From positions 6,927,116-6,991,115 of the forward strand of contig NC_051121.1 of assembly GCF_014839805.1 (NCBI RefSeq): DNA of 64,000 nucleotides. Direction: 5' to 3'. Position 1 is the stretch's first letter. Every line of letters begins with the position of its first letter. Below the pieces are notes generated by a model. The model did no database searches and was not told the origin of the DNA. It worked only from the letters and a program-made list of their open reading frames with translations. Positions 24,261 through 37,687 of this stretch are shown one piece after another. Source of the stretch: Manduca sexta. Lineage: Eukaryota; Arthropoda; Insecta; Lepidoptera; Sphingidae. The position numbers and the translations under genes are program-made.

Positions 24261-24515
24261 AAGACTGCCTTGGTGGCGTAGTTGTATTGCGTGAACAGTT
24301 CACCGCTCTAGGCTTCTCCGCTCTGCGTTCGAATCCCGCGTCAGGCAAAATGATATTGGAGTTTTCTCCTGAATATCAACCCGGCGACTGGAATTTGTGT
24401 CCGATATGACGATGGCGATATCACATCATGGAACGGAACACACATACGAAAAGTGGTTGTCCCGGTTGCGCCTTTGCTTACCCCTTCAGGGATAAAGGTG
24501 TAATGTGTATTTGTG
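24261..24515 (+). repeat. SINE family B copy
   Basis: It has the head ACTGCCTTGGTGGCGTAGTT, the B box GTTCGAATCCCGCGTC, the body GGAATTTGTGTCCGATATG, and the end CCCCTTCAGGGATAAAGG followed by TGTGTATTTGTG. One of the best-preserved copies in the window. Confidence 0.85.
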
Positions 24516-24814
24516 TTTATGTATGCATTGTGTAGCTAGGATAAATAACGACCAAAGGCATTATGAGATATAGATAATATCTAATGTGTAATGTCCCAAT
24601 ATGGCCCGCGCAGAATCAAGTTAAAAGTAGTGTATGCAAGCGAGAAGTTTGCTTACCTCATAATTAAAATATATGAAACGAAGTAGGTATTAAATTTTTC
24701 ACCATTTTAATATATCCAAATTAGATTCCAATTACTACTTAAACAATAAAATATGTTAATGGTTGGAAGGTTGTCTAGGGGACATTGTTAATAGCATTTA
24801 AACAAATTTTATTC

Positions 24815-25112
24815 TCTACTAGCTGTTACTCGCTGCTTCACCTGCGTGTAAAGCCTTTCCCTCTAGAAGCACCCGTAAATCACGGCAGCGTATCATAGCG
24901 GGACCTACAAGATGTAAGCACGAATTTTATATATAAGTTTAGATTACCCATTATTTCCCATAGGAGCAAATTACCGGCATAAAAAATAGGTGTGTTAATC
25001 CAGGATATGGTGTATCCGTGTATAAAATTTTCATTCAAATTTCAGCTGCTTCCGCTTTTACTTCTAACAAACGTACAAACGTTTTCACAAACTTTCGCAT
25101 TTATAATAGTAA
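24815..25112 (+). repeat. Interspersed repeat family E
   Basis: It aligns with 18660-18962: TCGCTGCTTCACCTGCGTG, TGTTAATCCAGGATATGGTG, CTTCTAACAAACGTACAAAC and ACTTTCGCATTTATAATAGT. The 3' end abuts the MITE at 25120. Confidence 0.75.
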
Positions 25113-25116
25113 AGAC

Positions 25117-25382
25117 TAACCCCCTTATTCATAAACGTTTTTTATCTAAGGACGGAGTAAAGCTGTGATAACAAGCTTGTTTCTCAGTGCCCAACGGCAC
25201 TGAGAAATAGAAATAGGGCCGTTGTGATTGGTTATTATTGTTGTATTTCAATATTAGCCAATCACAACGGTCCTACGTCTACGCACTGCGAAGTCTGTCA
25301 TGCCGTCAGCACTGAGAAACAGACTTGTTATCACAGCCTTACTCGGTCGTTAGATAAAAAACGTCTATGAATAAGGGGGTAA
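25117..25382. mobile_element. Foldback MITE with TAA target duplication
   Basis: A non-coding element of about 260 bp (25120-25379) whose two halves are inverted copies over about 100 bp each. The ends read CCCCCTTATTCATAAACG and, on the other strand, CCCCCTTATTCATAGACG. Matching internal blocks include GTTTTTTATCTAA, GCTGTGATAACAAG, GTTTCTCAGTGC and GTTGTGATTGG. TAA flanks it on both sides. A 3-bp TWA duplication is typical of PIF/Harbinger MITEs, so that is the likely class. Confidence 0.85.
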
Positions 25383-25654
25383 GACTAAGATAAGGTATAC
25401 ATTGCATTATTTTAATTTATTAAACCTAACATGATCTGATGATCTATAAATTATCGACCATCGTCGCAGCGAACAGCCTGATTTGAATAATCTACTGGTA
25501 ATACCTAATATTTGTGACATCTAAAATTACGATTTGAAGATTTTCAAGATATAGACGTATTTATGATCCTCTCTTAAAACGACAATGAATTGACAATGCC
25601 TCTTGTATTAAGCTACTTATAATAGTTATTAATCGTTTACTATAAAAATATAAT

Positions 25655-25850
25655 TGTAGCCAGTGTAACTACTCGACATAACAAGACTTAACATCTCATA
25701 TCTTAGGACAGCGAGCGTAGTGGAATGCCAAGCAATACTTTGTAGGTAATTCAAGGTGTTGGTGCTGGATGGTGTTTCTACTGCTCATGGGCGATCATAT
25801 CGCTTACTATCAAGCGAATGGCAAGCTGGGCTCATCATTCAAAGCAATAA
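25655..25850 (+). repeat. Interspersed repeat family C
   Basis: Contains TTGTAGCCAGTGTAACTACT, AGCGAGCGTAGTGGAATGCC and GCTCATGGGCGATCATATCG, then ends in GCAATAAAA. It matches 11205-11510 and 32530-32770. Confidence 0.72.
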
Positions 25851-27007
25851 AATATCAAATTGCTTCCCTCATGTTTTAAAAATAGTTGAATTAGAATTTG
25901 GATACAATATTGTTAGCAATTCCTAATACCAGTCAGTAGGGTTATTTTGTATCAAGTGTATTTATTTAATAATACTTCGTTCTAGAATAACATGGCTGGC
26001 AAAAGTGTGTATTTATTTATCTAAACAAACAATTTTGGTAGTTGGAAAGGTGCAAACTAACGTACGTCACCGTATCACGTTATATAGATCAAACATTTAT
26101 TTTTACATTATTTGCTTGTTATTTATTTGGCTATCGCTTTATCGAGCCTAGAATATACTTGCTATATGTAGGGTTGTCACGAACGTTTGCACAGGTTGCA
26201 CATTAATATTTTTTTATCAATATTACCAAAAATAAGTCGTTGTCTGTTCAGATATCAATTCCCGCGGTAGTAGTCAAAACGCCTTATAGAGAAATAAATA
26301 TATGAGAATGACATACGATCGCTAAGTCAATCGCTAGATTATGCTATGCCATTCATTTTTTTGTTTTTTATTAACGTTAACGATTGTAGAAAGGCGACTT
26401 GGCTTCAGAACCTGATTTTAATAAGTTGGTAATGTAACAACTGGTCTGACATATGGCAGTGATTCATGGATAAATAGTTCGATGACTTACCATCGAATCA
26501 TTTGCTCTTTTTCTAATTTTACATTTGATGACACCTAATTTAACTCAGTTTATTTAATCACTGCTTTATGCCAAAAACCACAGCAGCTTTGTAATGTTTC
26601 TATATCAAACGGCTTTTAGATCCTCTAGGAATAAAACAGATGAAAACAAATAGATCTCCTCATGTTCCAATTTGTTGATCTTATCTCATTCTAACAAGGG
26701 GTGGGCGCAATCTTCTTGTTTAAAAACGTTGCAGGATCGATTTGACTTAGTTCTTACGTTCGTATTTCTGATAGCAAATTTTAATTGACTACTTTTTAGT
26801 GTTATCCGTGGTGATGCTGTGCATTTTTTCCAGTTGTAAATATCTCTATGATTAGGGTTAAAAATACTTGTTATACTTCATAATTTTGTCCCCCGCTTTG
26901 CTATGGAGGGAAGTGGAAAATATATTTCAAACTCCTGCCTATCTTTCTATTTGATTAATTTCTTTGAGGGTTAAGATTAATAAATGCTCGCCAAGACTAA
27001 CCGAGCT
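25851..27007. other. Intergenic, no gene seen
   Basis: AT-rich DNA with no supported feature. Confidence 0.45.
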
Positions 27008-27450
27008 TCACCGTTCGGTATCATAAAATGTGTGCCACTGCCGACTCTGGCTTACAGAAGTTGTAGTGGTAGGTATGAGGGTGAGATAGTCTTGTGTCTG
27101 ATATAAGGAGTTGCTGCTCGAGCTAAGAATATAGGAATTAACATTCTTCATTCCCTTTACAGCCCCTAGATCAAAGTGATAACCAATGTCCTCTGTCACA
27201 ATTTGTTTACATTTTAGAAGCATGCACTTTTCGTAATAAGCCGTGGTGGAATTTTACACAAATAACTATCGACACTTGTGAAATGTCGCGAAACGGCCTC
27301 GGATTCCAGCGACTGCACATCGTGAGAGATCGTGCGCGGCCAACTATACCCACTTATCAAACGATTAGCATTGTAAGTATAGTCGTTTAAATTGTATCGA
27401 CAAATATGATTATCTATCTCGAAGCAAATAGTGAGCTCGCGCAGCTTCAT
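27008..27450 (-). other. Orphan open frames, possible exon or decayed repeat
   Basis: Two minus-strand frames overlap by a few bases: 27214-27450 (78 codons) and 27008-27223 (71 codons). The second has fairly even codon use, a possible acceptor (TTGTGACAG) near its start, and a donor-like TCTGTAAGC inside. I recognise no domain. Chance, a decayed retroelement and a stray exon of an unknown gene are all possible. Confidence 0.2.
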
Positions 27451-27516
27451 ACCGGACTTTGTATAAATCTGTGCATGAGCACATCAAACTCAATTAACAT
27501 ATCGGGGAAATGCTGT

Positions 27517-27795
27517 AATTGATTTTACACACACATTATCACGCATTTATACCCGACGGGGTAAGCAGAGGTGCAACCAGGGCACCCACTTTTCGCCAAA
27601 TGTGTTCCGTCCCATGATGTGATAGGGAGCGAGCCTGTCGCCACATCGGCCACAAATTTCAGACTTCGCGCTGATACTGAGCAGAAAAACCCAAATAATA
27701 CTTTTTGATCGATCCGGGATTCGAACCCAGGACCTCAGAGCGCTGCCGTACAACATGCAGTACAACTACGCCACCGAGACAGTCAATTGATTTTA
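27517..27795 (-). repeat. SINE family B, full-length copy with target-site duplication
   Basis: Minus-strand head CTGTCTCGGTGGCGTAGTTG, B box GGTTCGAATCCCGGATCG, body GAAATTTGTGGCCGATGTGG and CACATCATGGGACGGAACAC, and a GTGTGTGT tail. The 11-mer AATTGATTTTA flanks it at 27517-27527 and 27785-27795. Confidence 0.88.
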
Positions 27796-30700
27796 TAACT
27801 GATAAAAAAATCCGCCGCCGTCTCATGACATACAAGACAGATATCCAGCTAAAATAAATACAGAAACAAAACAGATAAATCACTCAAACATCTAAAATTC
27901 AATGGTATAAAACAGATCTAACATCCAAGGTAAAAACAAAGCCTTATACAAAAAAACTCAAACACAACGACTTATACGAAAACAGTCAAAACAAATTTGA
28001 CCTACATACAGGCAATAACGCGAACCCAACTACCCAGACGGCATGATGAGCGATTCTTGACAGGGGCAAAATGTCAGGCAGCCGGCCAAAACAATATCCC
28101 TCACAATTTATACATTGTGATGACGGGTTGTCTGTTATTTAGTACATACATAACGTTATGTACTGAAGTTGATAATAAACACGTAACATACATAAACATA
28201 AGCTTATGTGTTATTCTCCAGGGTTAGAAGTAACTCCTGCAGATGCATTTGTCGAATAGTATATGTATCTATCTATTTATTTAGACATTAAACACTTCTC
28301 GTCGCATGAATTAGTGGCAGCGTGGGTCTGTAGATTGAGAGATCTAGGTTCTATCACAAGGCTAGGCACCTCTTTGTATTTCTCTGACATGATTTTTGCA
28401 GGATTGGTTATGACAAAGGGTATTGACATGTGGCATAGGATCGGTCATAAAAATTAAGCAATAACTTTAAAAGCAAATGTTAAAGTTTATACTTCTGTTA
28501 CCTGCATTATAATATTTTTTTAATTATGTATGAATCATCTTTAATTGTATTAGACTGTTGTATAACATATGTAATGTTGACGTACCTATTTAAATTTAAA
28601 TAATAAATAAATTCCTTCTGCGATTTATGCATAAATCGGGTAATGCCAACCTCATATTAGACGAGTATAAAGACACTAGGTAGAAGATATAATACCTGAA
28701 TACACGCTTAAATGTATAACTGCACTACCTCACAACCAAACCGGCATTTCAGTCCAAAAAACATACTTTTCAATACTCTAATTCCTTCAGCAACTTTCGA
28801 GGATTATTATAAATAAAACACTCGTTTAAATCACATCGATCGTTCTTAACCCAATTTTGAGACTTTGATGTATCGAAGTTTCAAACGAACAAACAAAAAC
28901 ACAAAATGAAAGTAACAGCGGATTCAATAATACATTGATAAACTAACTAGATCGATTTAGCACGTAATCAAAACAAACTTTCTAACTTCCGCAAGAAATT
29001 TAGTTCTGCCGCCGCTAGCGAATGGGATCTAGGAAATCGATAAACATTAGACAACATGATATATGAAAAATAGATTACGTTGGTATTATGTTCAGTAGGG
29101 TAGTTGAAGACTTTAGATACGTTTATCAAAAATGTAATTCAAATAAAATCTAGTGGAAAAAGAATTTTCAAAATCTACGCAATAATAAATAAGTTATAGA
29201 GCTTTGAAATTTCGTGGAAAGTGGTGCTCAAATTACAGTAATAGTGAAATGTGACGTCACCCTGTGCCACCGGCCATAACGTGATAACTCCACGACATCC
29301 TCGCTTTTGCTCACAATAATATTTCAAATATAAATAACTGTTTTATTTTTCAACCAATTTTGATTTCCCAGACGAATTTCTTTTTCATAATATTTGCTGT
29401 TACATATAAAATAATAAACTAAATAAGACTTAGAAAACTATTCTACACTGTTTATTGTTCTTTGTATGAAATACTTATTATTCTGTTTGTTAACCAAGAG
29501 AGTTTGTTAGAGCGACATAACTATGTTAATTAAATGCTGAAGATATGCCGATATGATAGAGAAGAGAGTGGTGATGATATTATTATATATAAAGCCCTAC
29601 AAGTAAAACTATATAGTAATTATTACTATGTCTTAACACCAGCTTGAAGTAGCAGTGTCTTACCAACTAGTTTCTAATAGTCATACGTTGATTAGAGCCA
29701 TGAGATTTTTGGGCATGGCTTTGATTGAAACAATTGGAATGTGTATGTGTTATTGTTGAGTATGCTAACCAAATCACAGTGTGCCAACAATGACCTACAA
29801 CTCAATATCTTTAGTCTGTCGCTGCGACTAATAACCACAGACATTCCGACCTAAACTATAGAGTTTAGGTCTATACACACCTCCTCCTTTTCCCTTCCGC
29901 CTATCCCCGAAAATTCTCATCTTTCGCCTACTCTTCGTTCACCCGTTTCATTCTCCACACTCCATCAAGTCCTGGCAGCCAACTCGAGAAATTTCAGTAT
30001 CCCATTCTCATGTTTCCACCGGTGTTGACAGCAGGGAGGCAAACTACAAAAAAATATATATACTGTCCGCGTGTTTATAATTGCAAATATGCATTATAAT
30101 TTATTATCGATCATGTTTAATACGACCAGCTGTCTGTACACCCCTATAGCATGTGTATCAATTCCAAGGATACAATAGATGTATAATCGTTATTAAACAC
30201 AATACAATAATGTTATCATAACATTAGAAACACTGACTGGCACAAAATATAAATATTTATTTAACTGCAAGTCGGTCAGTATCAAAGTAATATTTATGTA
30301 CAGTCAGTATGTACGGTCTTTCCTATAAATTCTTTATTAATTAGGTTTGAATCTATAAACATGTAGTCATTTTAACCCCCGACGGAAAAAGAGAAGTGTT
30401 ATTGATGATAAAAATTTCTAAGGCGTGACGCAGACGCTTCCAACTTGTTACCAAGAAACACTACATTACTATAAAACTTATAGTTCACATTGCTGTAAAT
30501 GTTCCTTTTCGGGTTATACTAAAATCATAGCAAGATAACACCAAGATGTAATTAATAACTATTATGAAAACTGAAAACAAAACGTAATCTCAGACAACAA
30601 AGTAAACATTGTACATAAACATTTACAGAATATTAGTTCTGTAGTCCTATACAACTCTATTTATTTTAAAATAACCTAATTAAAACCGGTCTCGAAAAGT

Positions 30701-31629
30701 GCGGAAAAACACGGATAACGCAAAAAATATTCGTTATGTGAATGAACTTTGAAGGTAAAAACTAAGCTGTTGTTATTCTACATTACTAAGTCAGTTTTTT
30801 AAATAATTAATTCCGGTTTTATAGTATAATAAACTCGTATGTCTATGTTTAAAAGTATTTTTAGCTTATAGACAAATTTTGTTTATAGAATTATTATTTT
30901 ATAGACAAATAAATATGTTGTTAAGTTTTTGTTTTGTTTATTTTAATCCGTATTTTGAACATAATTTATCTAATGTCTATTTAGCCTAAATGTTCTATGC
31001 AGTAAATATAGTGTAAGGTATAAATATATCTTGTTCTTCTGATATCAAAGATCGACTTCTACTGTAGAATTAAGGCTTCAAGCAAATATAACGTAAATAA
31101 AATATGACTCATTGCACTGCTAAAAATATAACTAACTAATTCGGTATAAAATTCTGATTCAACATGTCAAATATTACTCAAACTGCGTAACCGCAACCGT
31201 TGCATTTTCGCATTTCACGGTATAATTGCATTTAAAACATAATACAAAGTTAAATTAAGTTATGATAACAATCATACCGTGGGAGCTACACGTGCCGAGT
31301 TAGGGCCGATAGGATTCCTTGAGTTTCTGGAACGTTATTATACGTCCGAACTGTACTCAATAACTTTGTTAAATTAAAAGTTAACATTAGTTTAGTGTAT
31401 TCCTTGATTAGAGTAGGGATTTATCCTAAAGTTAAAGTATTGCGTACGTAGTTTCATTTAGAGAACTAGATTGTTAAAACGATAGTTTAAAATGTCACCA
31501 AACACAAATTTATACACAAGTTTACCCCGTACAATACGTGTTCATTCTGGAATGAACTACAGTGCTTCCTCCCACACTGTTTCTTGAGCGCTATGACTTT
31601 CCTTCTTCAAACGAGGTTTAATTTTTTTT
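27796..31629. other. Long intergenic stretch; pyrimidine-rich block at 29876-29960
   Basis: No supported gene. A repeat-like patch lies at 28270-28456 with TTATGACAAAGGGTATTGAC, and a strongly pyrimidine-rich block at 29876-29960 (CACCTCCTCCTTTTCCCTTC and onward). Both look like decayed retroelement pieces, but I have no second copy in the window to prove it. Confidence 0.4.
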
Positions 31630-31742
31630 CACGGTAGGCAGAGGCCTAGCTTTGCCCCTAGCATCGCTGGCGTTTATGGACAACGGTAACCACTTATCAT
31701 CAGATGGCCATTAGTTCGTCTACCTTCGAAAGCAATAAAAAA
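31630..31742 (+). repeat. Possible LINE 3' end with A-run
   Basis: GGTAGGCAGAGGCCTAGCTT, then ACCACTTATCATCAGATGGC, and ends in GCAATAAAAAAA. The layout resembles poly(A)-tailed non-LTR 3' ends seen in Lepidoptera. Only weak similarity to family D. Confidence 0.45.
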
Positions 31743-32529
31743 ACCTTAAATTTATTTATTCTCTTTTAATTGTGGTGGCTCTTTTTTGACATAAGACTAC
31801 CTACCTATCTATTACTTTTCCTTTTACAACCGTCTTGCAAGTTGCAACTATCCTATCTTTGACGTCATAACAAGTCCAAACTAATGTAATAGGAATTTCT
31901 ATTTAATTCTCTTTTCAACGGCCTGCATCCATGCAAGATTGTATGCCCACGCTTCACCTCTTCGTTTTATATGGAGTTAGGCATTAAGCTTTAGTAGATT
32001 AATCAACAAGTTTTATTACAAACTGTTTAACATATCAAGACAATTTAAATCCTTGTGGCTTCACCTAAAATATTTACTAGATTATCCCGAAACAAATATC
32101 CTTAAGATGCAATCGCTGGACCTTTGACAAAGTTTAATAATAAATTAATGGCAGCCCTACAACGGATTATTGCCGTTTCATTACAATAGCTGACGTGTTT
32201 TATGGCGAGCACGCAACTTACACCCACGGACAGCATCTCGACCGTCACGTCATTAATGTTAGCGACCAGACGTCATAAGACGTCAAGACTGGAATGTGTT
32301 ACCAAGTCGAGATGAACGGTGTAAGAATCACGTTTTAAGGGAAAATGGTGTTTATTATAATAAAACGAGAGAAGATACAATATCTCGAAGTTTGTGAGAC
32401 TGAAATGTCATCGTATTTATCTCTATGAAATAGATTTGGATAACTCTTGTGGTCTTGTCTTGGTCTAATCCTGGTGGTAGGTCTCTCATATGTGAGAGTC
32501 CGCCTGGGTAGGTACGACCGCAATGTCTA

Positions 32530-32770
32530 TTTCTGGCTCCGCGTGTAGTCACTGTTGTGTTCCAGTTTGAAGGAAATTGTAGCCAGTGTAACTACTGGAC
32601 AAAATAAGACTTAACATCTCATGTTTCAGGATGGTGAGCGCAGTGGAATACCAACCAATACTTTGTATTTCAAGGTGTTGGATGGCGGATCTAATGTTTA
32701 TGGGCGGTCGTATCTCTTACCATCAGGCGAACGGCAAGCTCGTCTCGTGATTCACAGCAATATAAAAAAA
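32530..32770 (+). repeat. Interspersed repeat family C
   Basis: Well-preserved copy: TGTTGTGTTCCAGTTTGAAG, GTAACTACTGGACAAAATAA, GGATGGTGAGCGCAGTGGAA, and ACCATCAGGCGAACGGCAAG before an AATATAAAAAAAAT tail. Confidence 0.75.
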
Positions 32771-33196
32771 ATATCGCCAAAGTGAACTGTATAATTAATA
32801 TTTCCAGTAATCGACAGCTAGGCGTATTAAATTAACAATAAAGGTCCGGTTTTAGAGTAACAAGATCATGGCCTTCAAAATGGTAGTTTATAATCCTTTC
32901 CAAAACTCGATATTATTTTTCGAGGCCTTCAAAAGGGTCATTTAAAATCCTTTCCAAACGACGACTACACTTATTTTTACTTCAAATATCTACGTTATAT
33001 TCAATACATCGGATATATTCAATACGTAAAATACTTATTTATAGAAAAAGTAAATTAGAATATTACAGCGTTAACACCTTAACTAAAACATTCTTAGTGA
33101 AAAAATGCCTTAACAAAACAGTACGAAGTAGCCAAAACAACGAAAAAGTCAAAATATTTCTTTCTACAAAGATGTTAAAACTTTAAAACAACATCA

Positions 33197-33375
33197 GGGG
33201 CCTTATTCTCTATCCCGCACGTTATTTTGACAGTGCGTAACAAGCACGTAACACAACACATCATGTTTAGTACTATAGAAATTTGGCTTACAGAATACCA
33301 TTCCACACACATTTCTCGAAGATAACATGACACGGCCGCGTTACGCGGTTACACTATCATACAGAATAAGGGCCC
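33197..33375. mobile_element. Short MITE, second family
   Basis: About 179 bp with inverted ends: GGGGCCTTATTCTCTAT on the left and GGGCCCTTATTCTGTAT on the reverse complement of the right (15 of 17 identical). Interior blocks CACGTTATTTTGACAG and GTGCGTAACAAGCACGTAAC have loose inverted partners. No coding capacity. The target duplication is not clear. Confidence 0.65.
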
Positions 33376-36300
33376 AGGAATGATTAGTATTACTGTTGCT
33401 AAGCTGGAATATTGCACGAGCTCTCACGTCATATTGTTTGTGCAAATTCAATATAACACGGCGTAATTACGTGAAAATTGTGTCGTTCCATGTTGCAGAT
33501 AGGACGTAGTAAAATATAGTTTTTTACTATATGAATGTTACGTCATATATATAGGGATCTATTTTAAAATTTATTCTCTATTTGAAATAACAATATGTAA
33601 TTAATAAGGTATCAATTATAAAGAAAACGAGAAGTAATAAGAATATTCATCCATAAATATCTAAAGTAATTTTCTCAAATATGTCATCTCTGTATTTGAC
33701 TTGTATGATGTAACATGGCACGTGGATTTCACTTCAATAACGAACTATATATTTTATCGCTTCTTGTTACGTTCGCAAAAATGTAAGAAAGTATACATTT
33801 TAATACTACCTAATTGTTTACATATACCTGTCAAGTATCATGGATTAACAATCTTATATCTTAGTTCTTCTATTGTTACATATAAATCCAATATACCAAG
33901 ACATAAAACTAAATTAAACAAATGTATACGATTATTATAATGAATACAATGGTAAATCTTCTAAAGAGTAATTTAAAGGCGGATATGCCAGATGCATTCT
34001 CCACCAGTCTCCCTTTGTCTAATGCGAAGACGGGACTATATTTCGTATTGTTGGAAACTATTCCAATGCAAATATACAAACGATTATTATTTGTACGAGC
34101 CTCGTGATATGTCACATGCAAAGGTAATTAATTGTGGCGCGTATAAATCTGTTGTATATTACTATTAATAGTTGTATATTATTGAGAGGCGTGATAGGCA
34201 TGATGTATTATGAGAGGGGGGGACGATGGATTCTTGTAGTCTTTTATTCGCAAGATCTTCCAGTGACTGAAATGAAAAAATACGGACGTACGGATTAAAA
34301 ATATAAAGGAATATCTGAAATTAAAATTTGTCAATAAATACTACTTCCATGTTGGTCTAGAAGTATTTGAGAAAGGCAAAGGTAAGATGATTTTGCAGGT
34401 TAATAGAAAATATTATAAATACAGTTGGCTTTTCATATATTATTCCAGCAACAAATCGTCCTCACGAGTGACTTTTTAAATATCATTATGGAACAATTTT
34501 AGCTTCATAAAAATCAAATAAATATGTATAATAGTTATTGTACCTTTGTCAATCAAGAGATTACTAATAATCACAATTATAAATAATATTATTCATTTAA
34601 CTTTATAACATTGGAAATTCTCGTTACACACTCTTATCATTACGTTTCACATTACATCGATAAGTTTGTTTATTATCTTTTGGATAACAGTTGGCGCCAG
34701 GATTATAAATGCGTAGTCATCTTAGACGGGTTACTTGTTCGATAAAAATTGTCTAACAAACTTAAATACTTTTAAAACAAAGTGTAGAAATGTTAATAAA
34801 AAATCAGCTTCAAGCAAACGTTTAAGTAGTTTATTTCCTTTGACAGATGATAGATGAAAACATCATCTATGATATCTACATCTTATGTACTTCTTGTAAC
34901 TAAGAGGCCTTAAAAGAAGTTATTGAGTCTATATTTCCTAAGAAAGAGAAAACTATATTCGTCGCATATTGCCGTGGCTTACATCTTCAAAGTAATACAT
35001 AGTGCCTAGTGACCATAACCAGACAAATCTTTGCATAATAATAACAGATATAGTTGGTAAATATGTCAATCTATACAACTGATTACACGTTTAACAATAC
35101 ATTTTGTATGACGTGTACTGTTCCAAGAACGTCGCATGTAGCGTGGGTGTCGCTTCACGCTACACCATCCAACTAAATTACTACACAGAATTGTGGAACT
35201 GAAGTGGGTCACGATAGCCCTGTCGATGCCAAGCCAATGTCAAACAATATTGATGTTACGCAATTATAAACAGCTATCTGGTATTTACATGATTTATGGA
35301 GCACGGTAACGTAATTTTAAAGAATTAGAGCCGTATTTATGAAACAGTCTCATCTTTGAGTAGCATTTTAAGTGGCTGTTTAAGCTATTGAACTATTTAA
35401 TAAACAAAACTTGACCTGTCAAACAAAATCCATCATGCACTGTGATATAAAATATTATTTGAGATATTCTGATTATAAAATAGTGACGATCTTGAGATAC
35501 TGACTTAAATTGACAGTGTATCAACGGATATCGCGTTTATGAGCGAAATTGAATTGCAAATATGCATACGGACCACAATCAACTGCCACAAAGAGCCTGT
35601 TGGTGCTTAGGTCACAACGTGAATGTGCTGATCAACTTAAGTATCTATAAATTTAATTATATTTGACTTAATAAAAGGTGTTCACAATAAACTGAATGAT
35701 TATATTGTTATACGGTTACTATATAGGTTAAACGATTTAAAGAAGTATCCTTTTTAGTAAGAGTTTTGAAGTCAGGTGGGCCATTTGTATAACACGAGCC
35801 GTCCTTTGATTTTAAAATATTTACAGCCTTATCAATAAATATTTGCAATTGGCATTTGATTCTTAAATATAGACGTAAAGAAGGAAGTGATAAAATATGG
35901 ATTTGTTAAATCCTTTATTAAAGATTAAAAAGAGGATCGGTGATATTGCCACACACGTTTTATTATATCCCCCTTGGTGTGTTTAAATAAATCTTAACAA
36001 TATGTTTTCTACCGGTATTCGATGTGGCGTTACGTGGACAGCAAAGAGGCATCCTATAACATAATACATTTACTCACAAGCCTTTCACTTTTCTAGCTAA
36101 AAGCTATTCTCAATCATTATTTTATATACATTAAAAACTTACACATACCCGTTTCAGTTCCAGACTATTACAACTTTAACACATGCAAATCGCTGGCTGA
36201 TTATTACAAGCTTCTATGTTAAATTAATAATTTGTGTTGGAAAATGAGATTTAAATTTGTCATATTGGTAAACATTTGAAGTCAAAAATTCATTGTTCTA

Positions 36301-37216
36301 CCCCTATTCCCCCTAAATTGGTCTATCGGATTGTTTTTCCTGAAAAAGAAATAGAATAATGTGATATGTGTAATTCAATTTGAGTAAAATATAACATTTA
36401 GACTTTTTGTAGTAAGCCAGCGAAATATAGTTCCTAAACACTTACGATACCTGAAGATTTTCTCTAAAGGCACCATTAGTGGGAGCCAAAGACAGTCCCC
36501 TTTTTCAACGAAAGACCCGTGCTACGCGTGGCCCTTTTAAGCGCAATGCTTTTTCTAGGATGGGCAAAGACGTTTCCACTGCCCTTCCTTACCTCAAACA
36601 TCCTCAGCTACGTCTCTGATAAATAAGAATCCTAATACAAGCAATAATATTTTGCTTAAAAGGAGACTTCACACCTTTATGTGACATGTAACCAACACTT
36701 GTTAACGAAATAACTAAAATAAAAAAAAAGATATTAAACTTAAAATACAACCCACACTACCATCCTGATTCTACTATCTTCTTGTACGATAACAACATAG
36801 CTAATACATGGTAAAATGAATCACAATTATCTAAATTTCCCGAACATTCGATTAAAAAGCTTTTTCCAAGAACCATTGAGTGGGCGATCCACGCTCTAAT
36901 ATTAAGAGTTCATAAACTGAGACTATCTTGATAAGAATTAGTATTGTTAACAAAGTAATTGCGTGCTCTATCAATCGTAATAAGGTTGTAACTTAGGCAT
37001 TGTAATAAACGTGAGGTCACTGACTCTGCAAGGTCTGAGTCTGACATTATTACTTGGTGTAAAATAGATTTTATGTTTTCCGTGACAAGTTTATGTCGTA
37101 TTAGTTATTACTTTAGGTATACCCGTCTTTTTCCTTTTCAGAGCTGGGTGGAATTGTTATCACACTCATATTTCATCATCTATGTTAGTTTTAATTAATA
37201 TAATCACAGTATTTTG
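33376..37216. other. Long AT-rich intergenic stretch
   Basis: No supported genes; small open frames at 33701-34121 are shadows of AT-rich sequence. A slightly GC-richer patch at 36470-36610 has no recognisable translation. Confidence 0.45.
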
Positions 37217-37480
37217 TTTATGCCGAGATGAATGTCCGCAGGTTCAAAACCTAAGGGCATGCACCTCTGACTTTTCTAAAGTTTCTGTGTATTTTTTATA
37301 AATCGCTTGCTTTAAGGGTGAAGGAAAACAGTGTGAGGTAACCTACCTAAGTAGTTCGCCATAAGAATTAAACAAGTATATGAAGTCCGCCATCCTACAC
37401 TAAGACAGCGTGATGATTTAAAGCCTAAACCCTCTCAATAGTACATGAGGCCCGTGTCCAACAATGGGACAGAATATACA
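37217..37480 (+). repeat. SINE family A, diverged copy
   Basis: GCCGAGATGAATGTCCGCAG and B-box-like GGTTCAAAACCTAAGGGC, then GAAGGAAAACAGTGTGAGG and CCAACAATGGGACAGAATAT. The A-box head is cut off. Confidence 0.75.
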
Positions 37481-37687
37481 CGTGAGTGTGTGTATACTTT
37501 AATAATGAAATCGTACTGTTTACGGTCATTAAATGCCACAATGAAAGCAAATAATGAGCGCATATTCATATCAAAATATTATAATGTAACTGCTTAATTA
37601 ATCAACCATGTGTCTAGATAAATAATGTCAACGATACCGCCTACAAGTAAACAATGCTTACACTATTCTATTCTAGATATTCTAGAT

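Noticed and set aside
24300..24350. tRNA gene from the GTTCGAATCCC B box
   Set aside because: No cloverleaf could be closed; the same head is followed by the same non-tRNA body in many copies, so it is a SINE.
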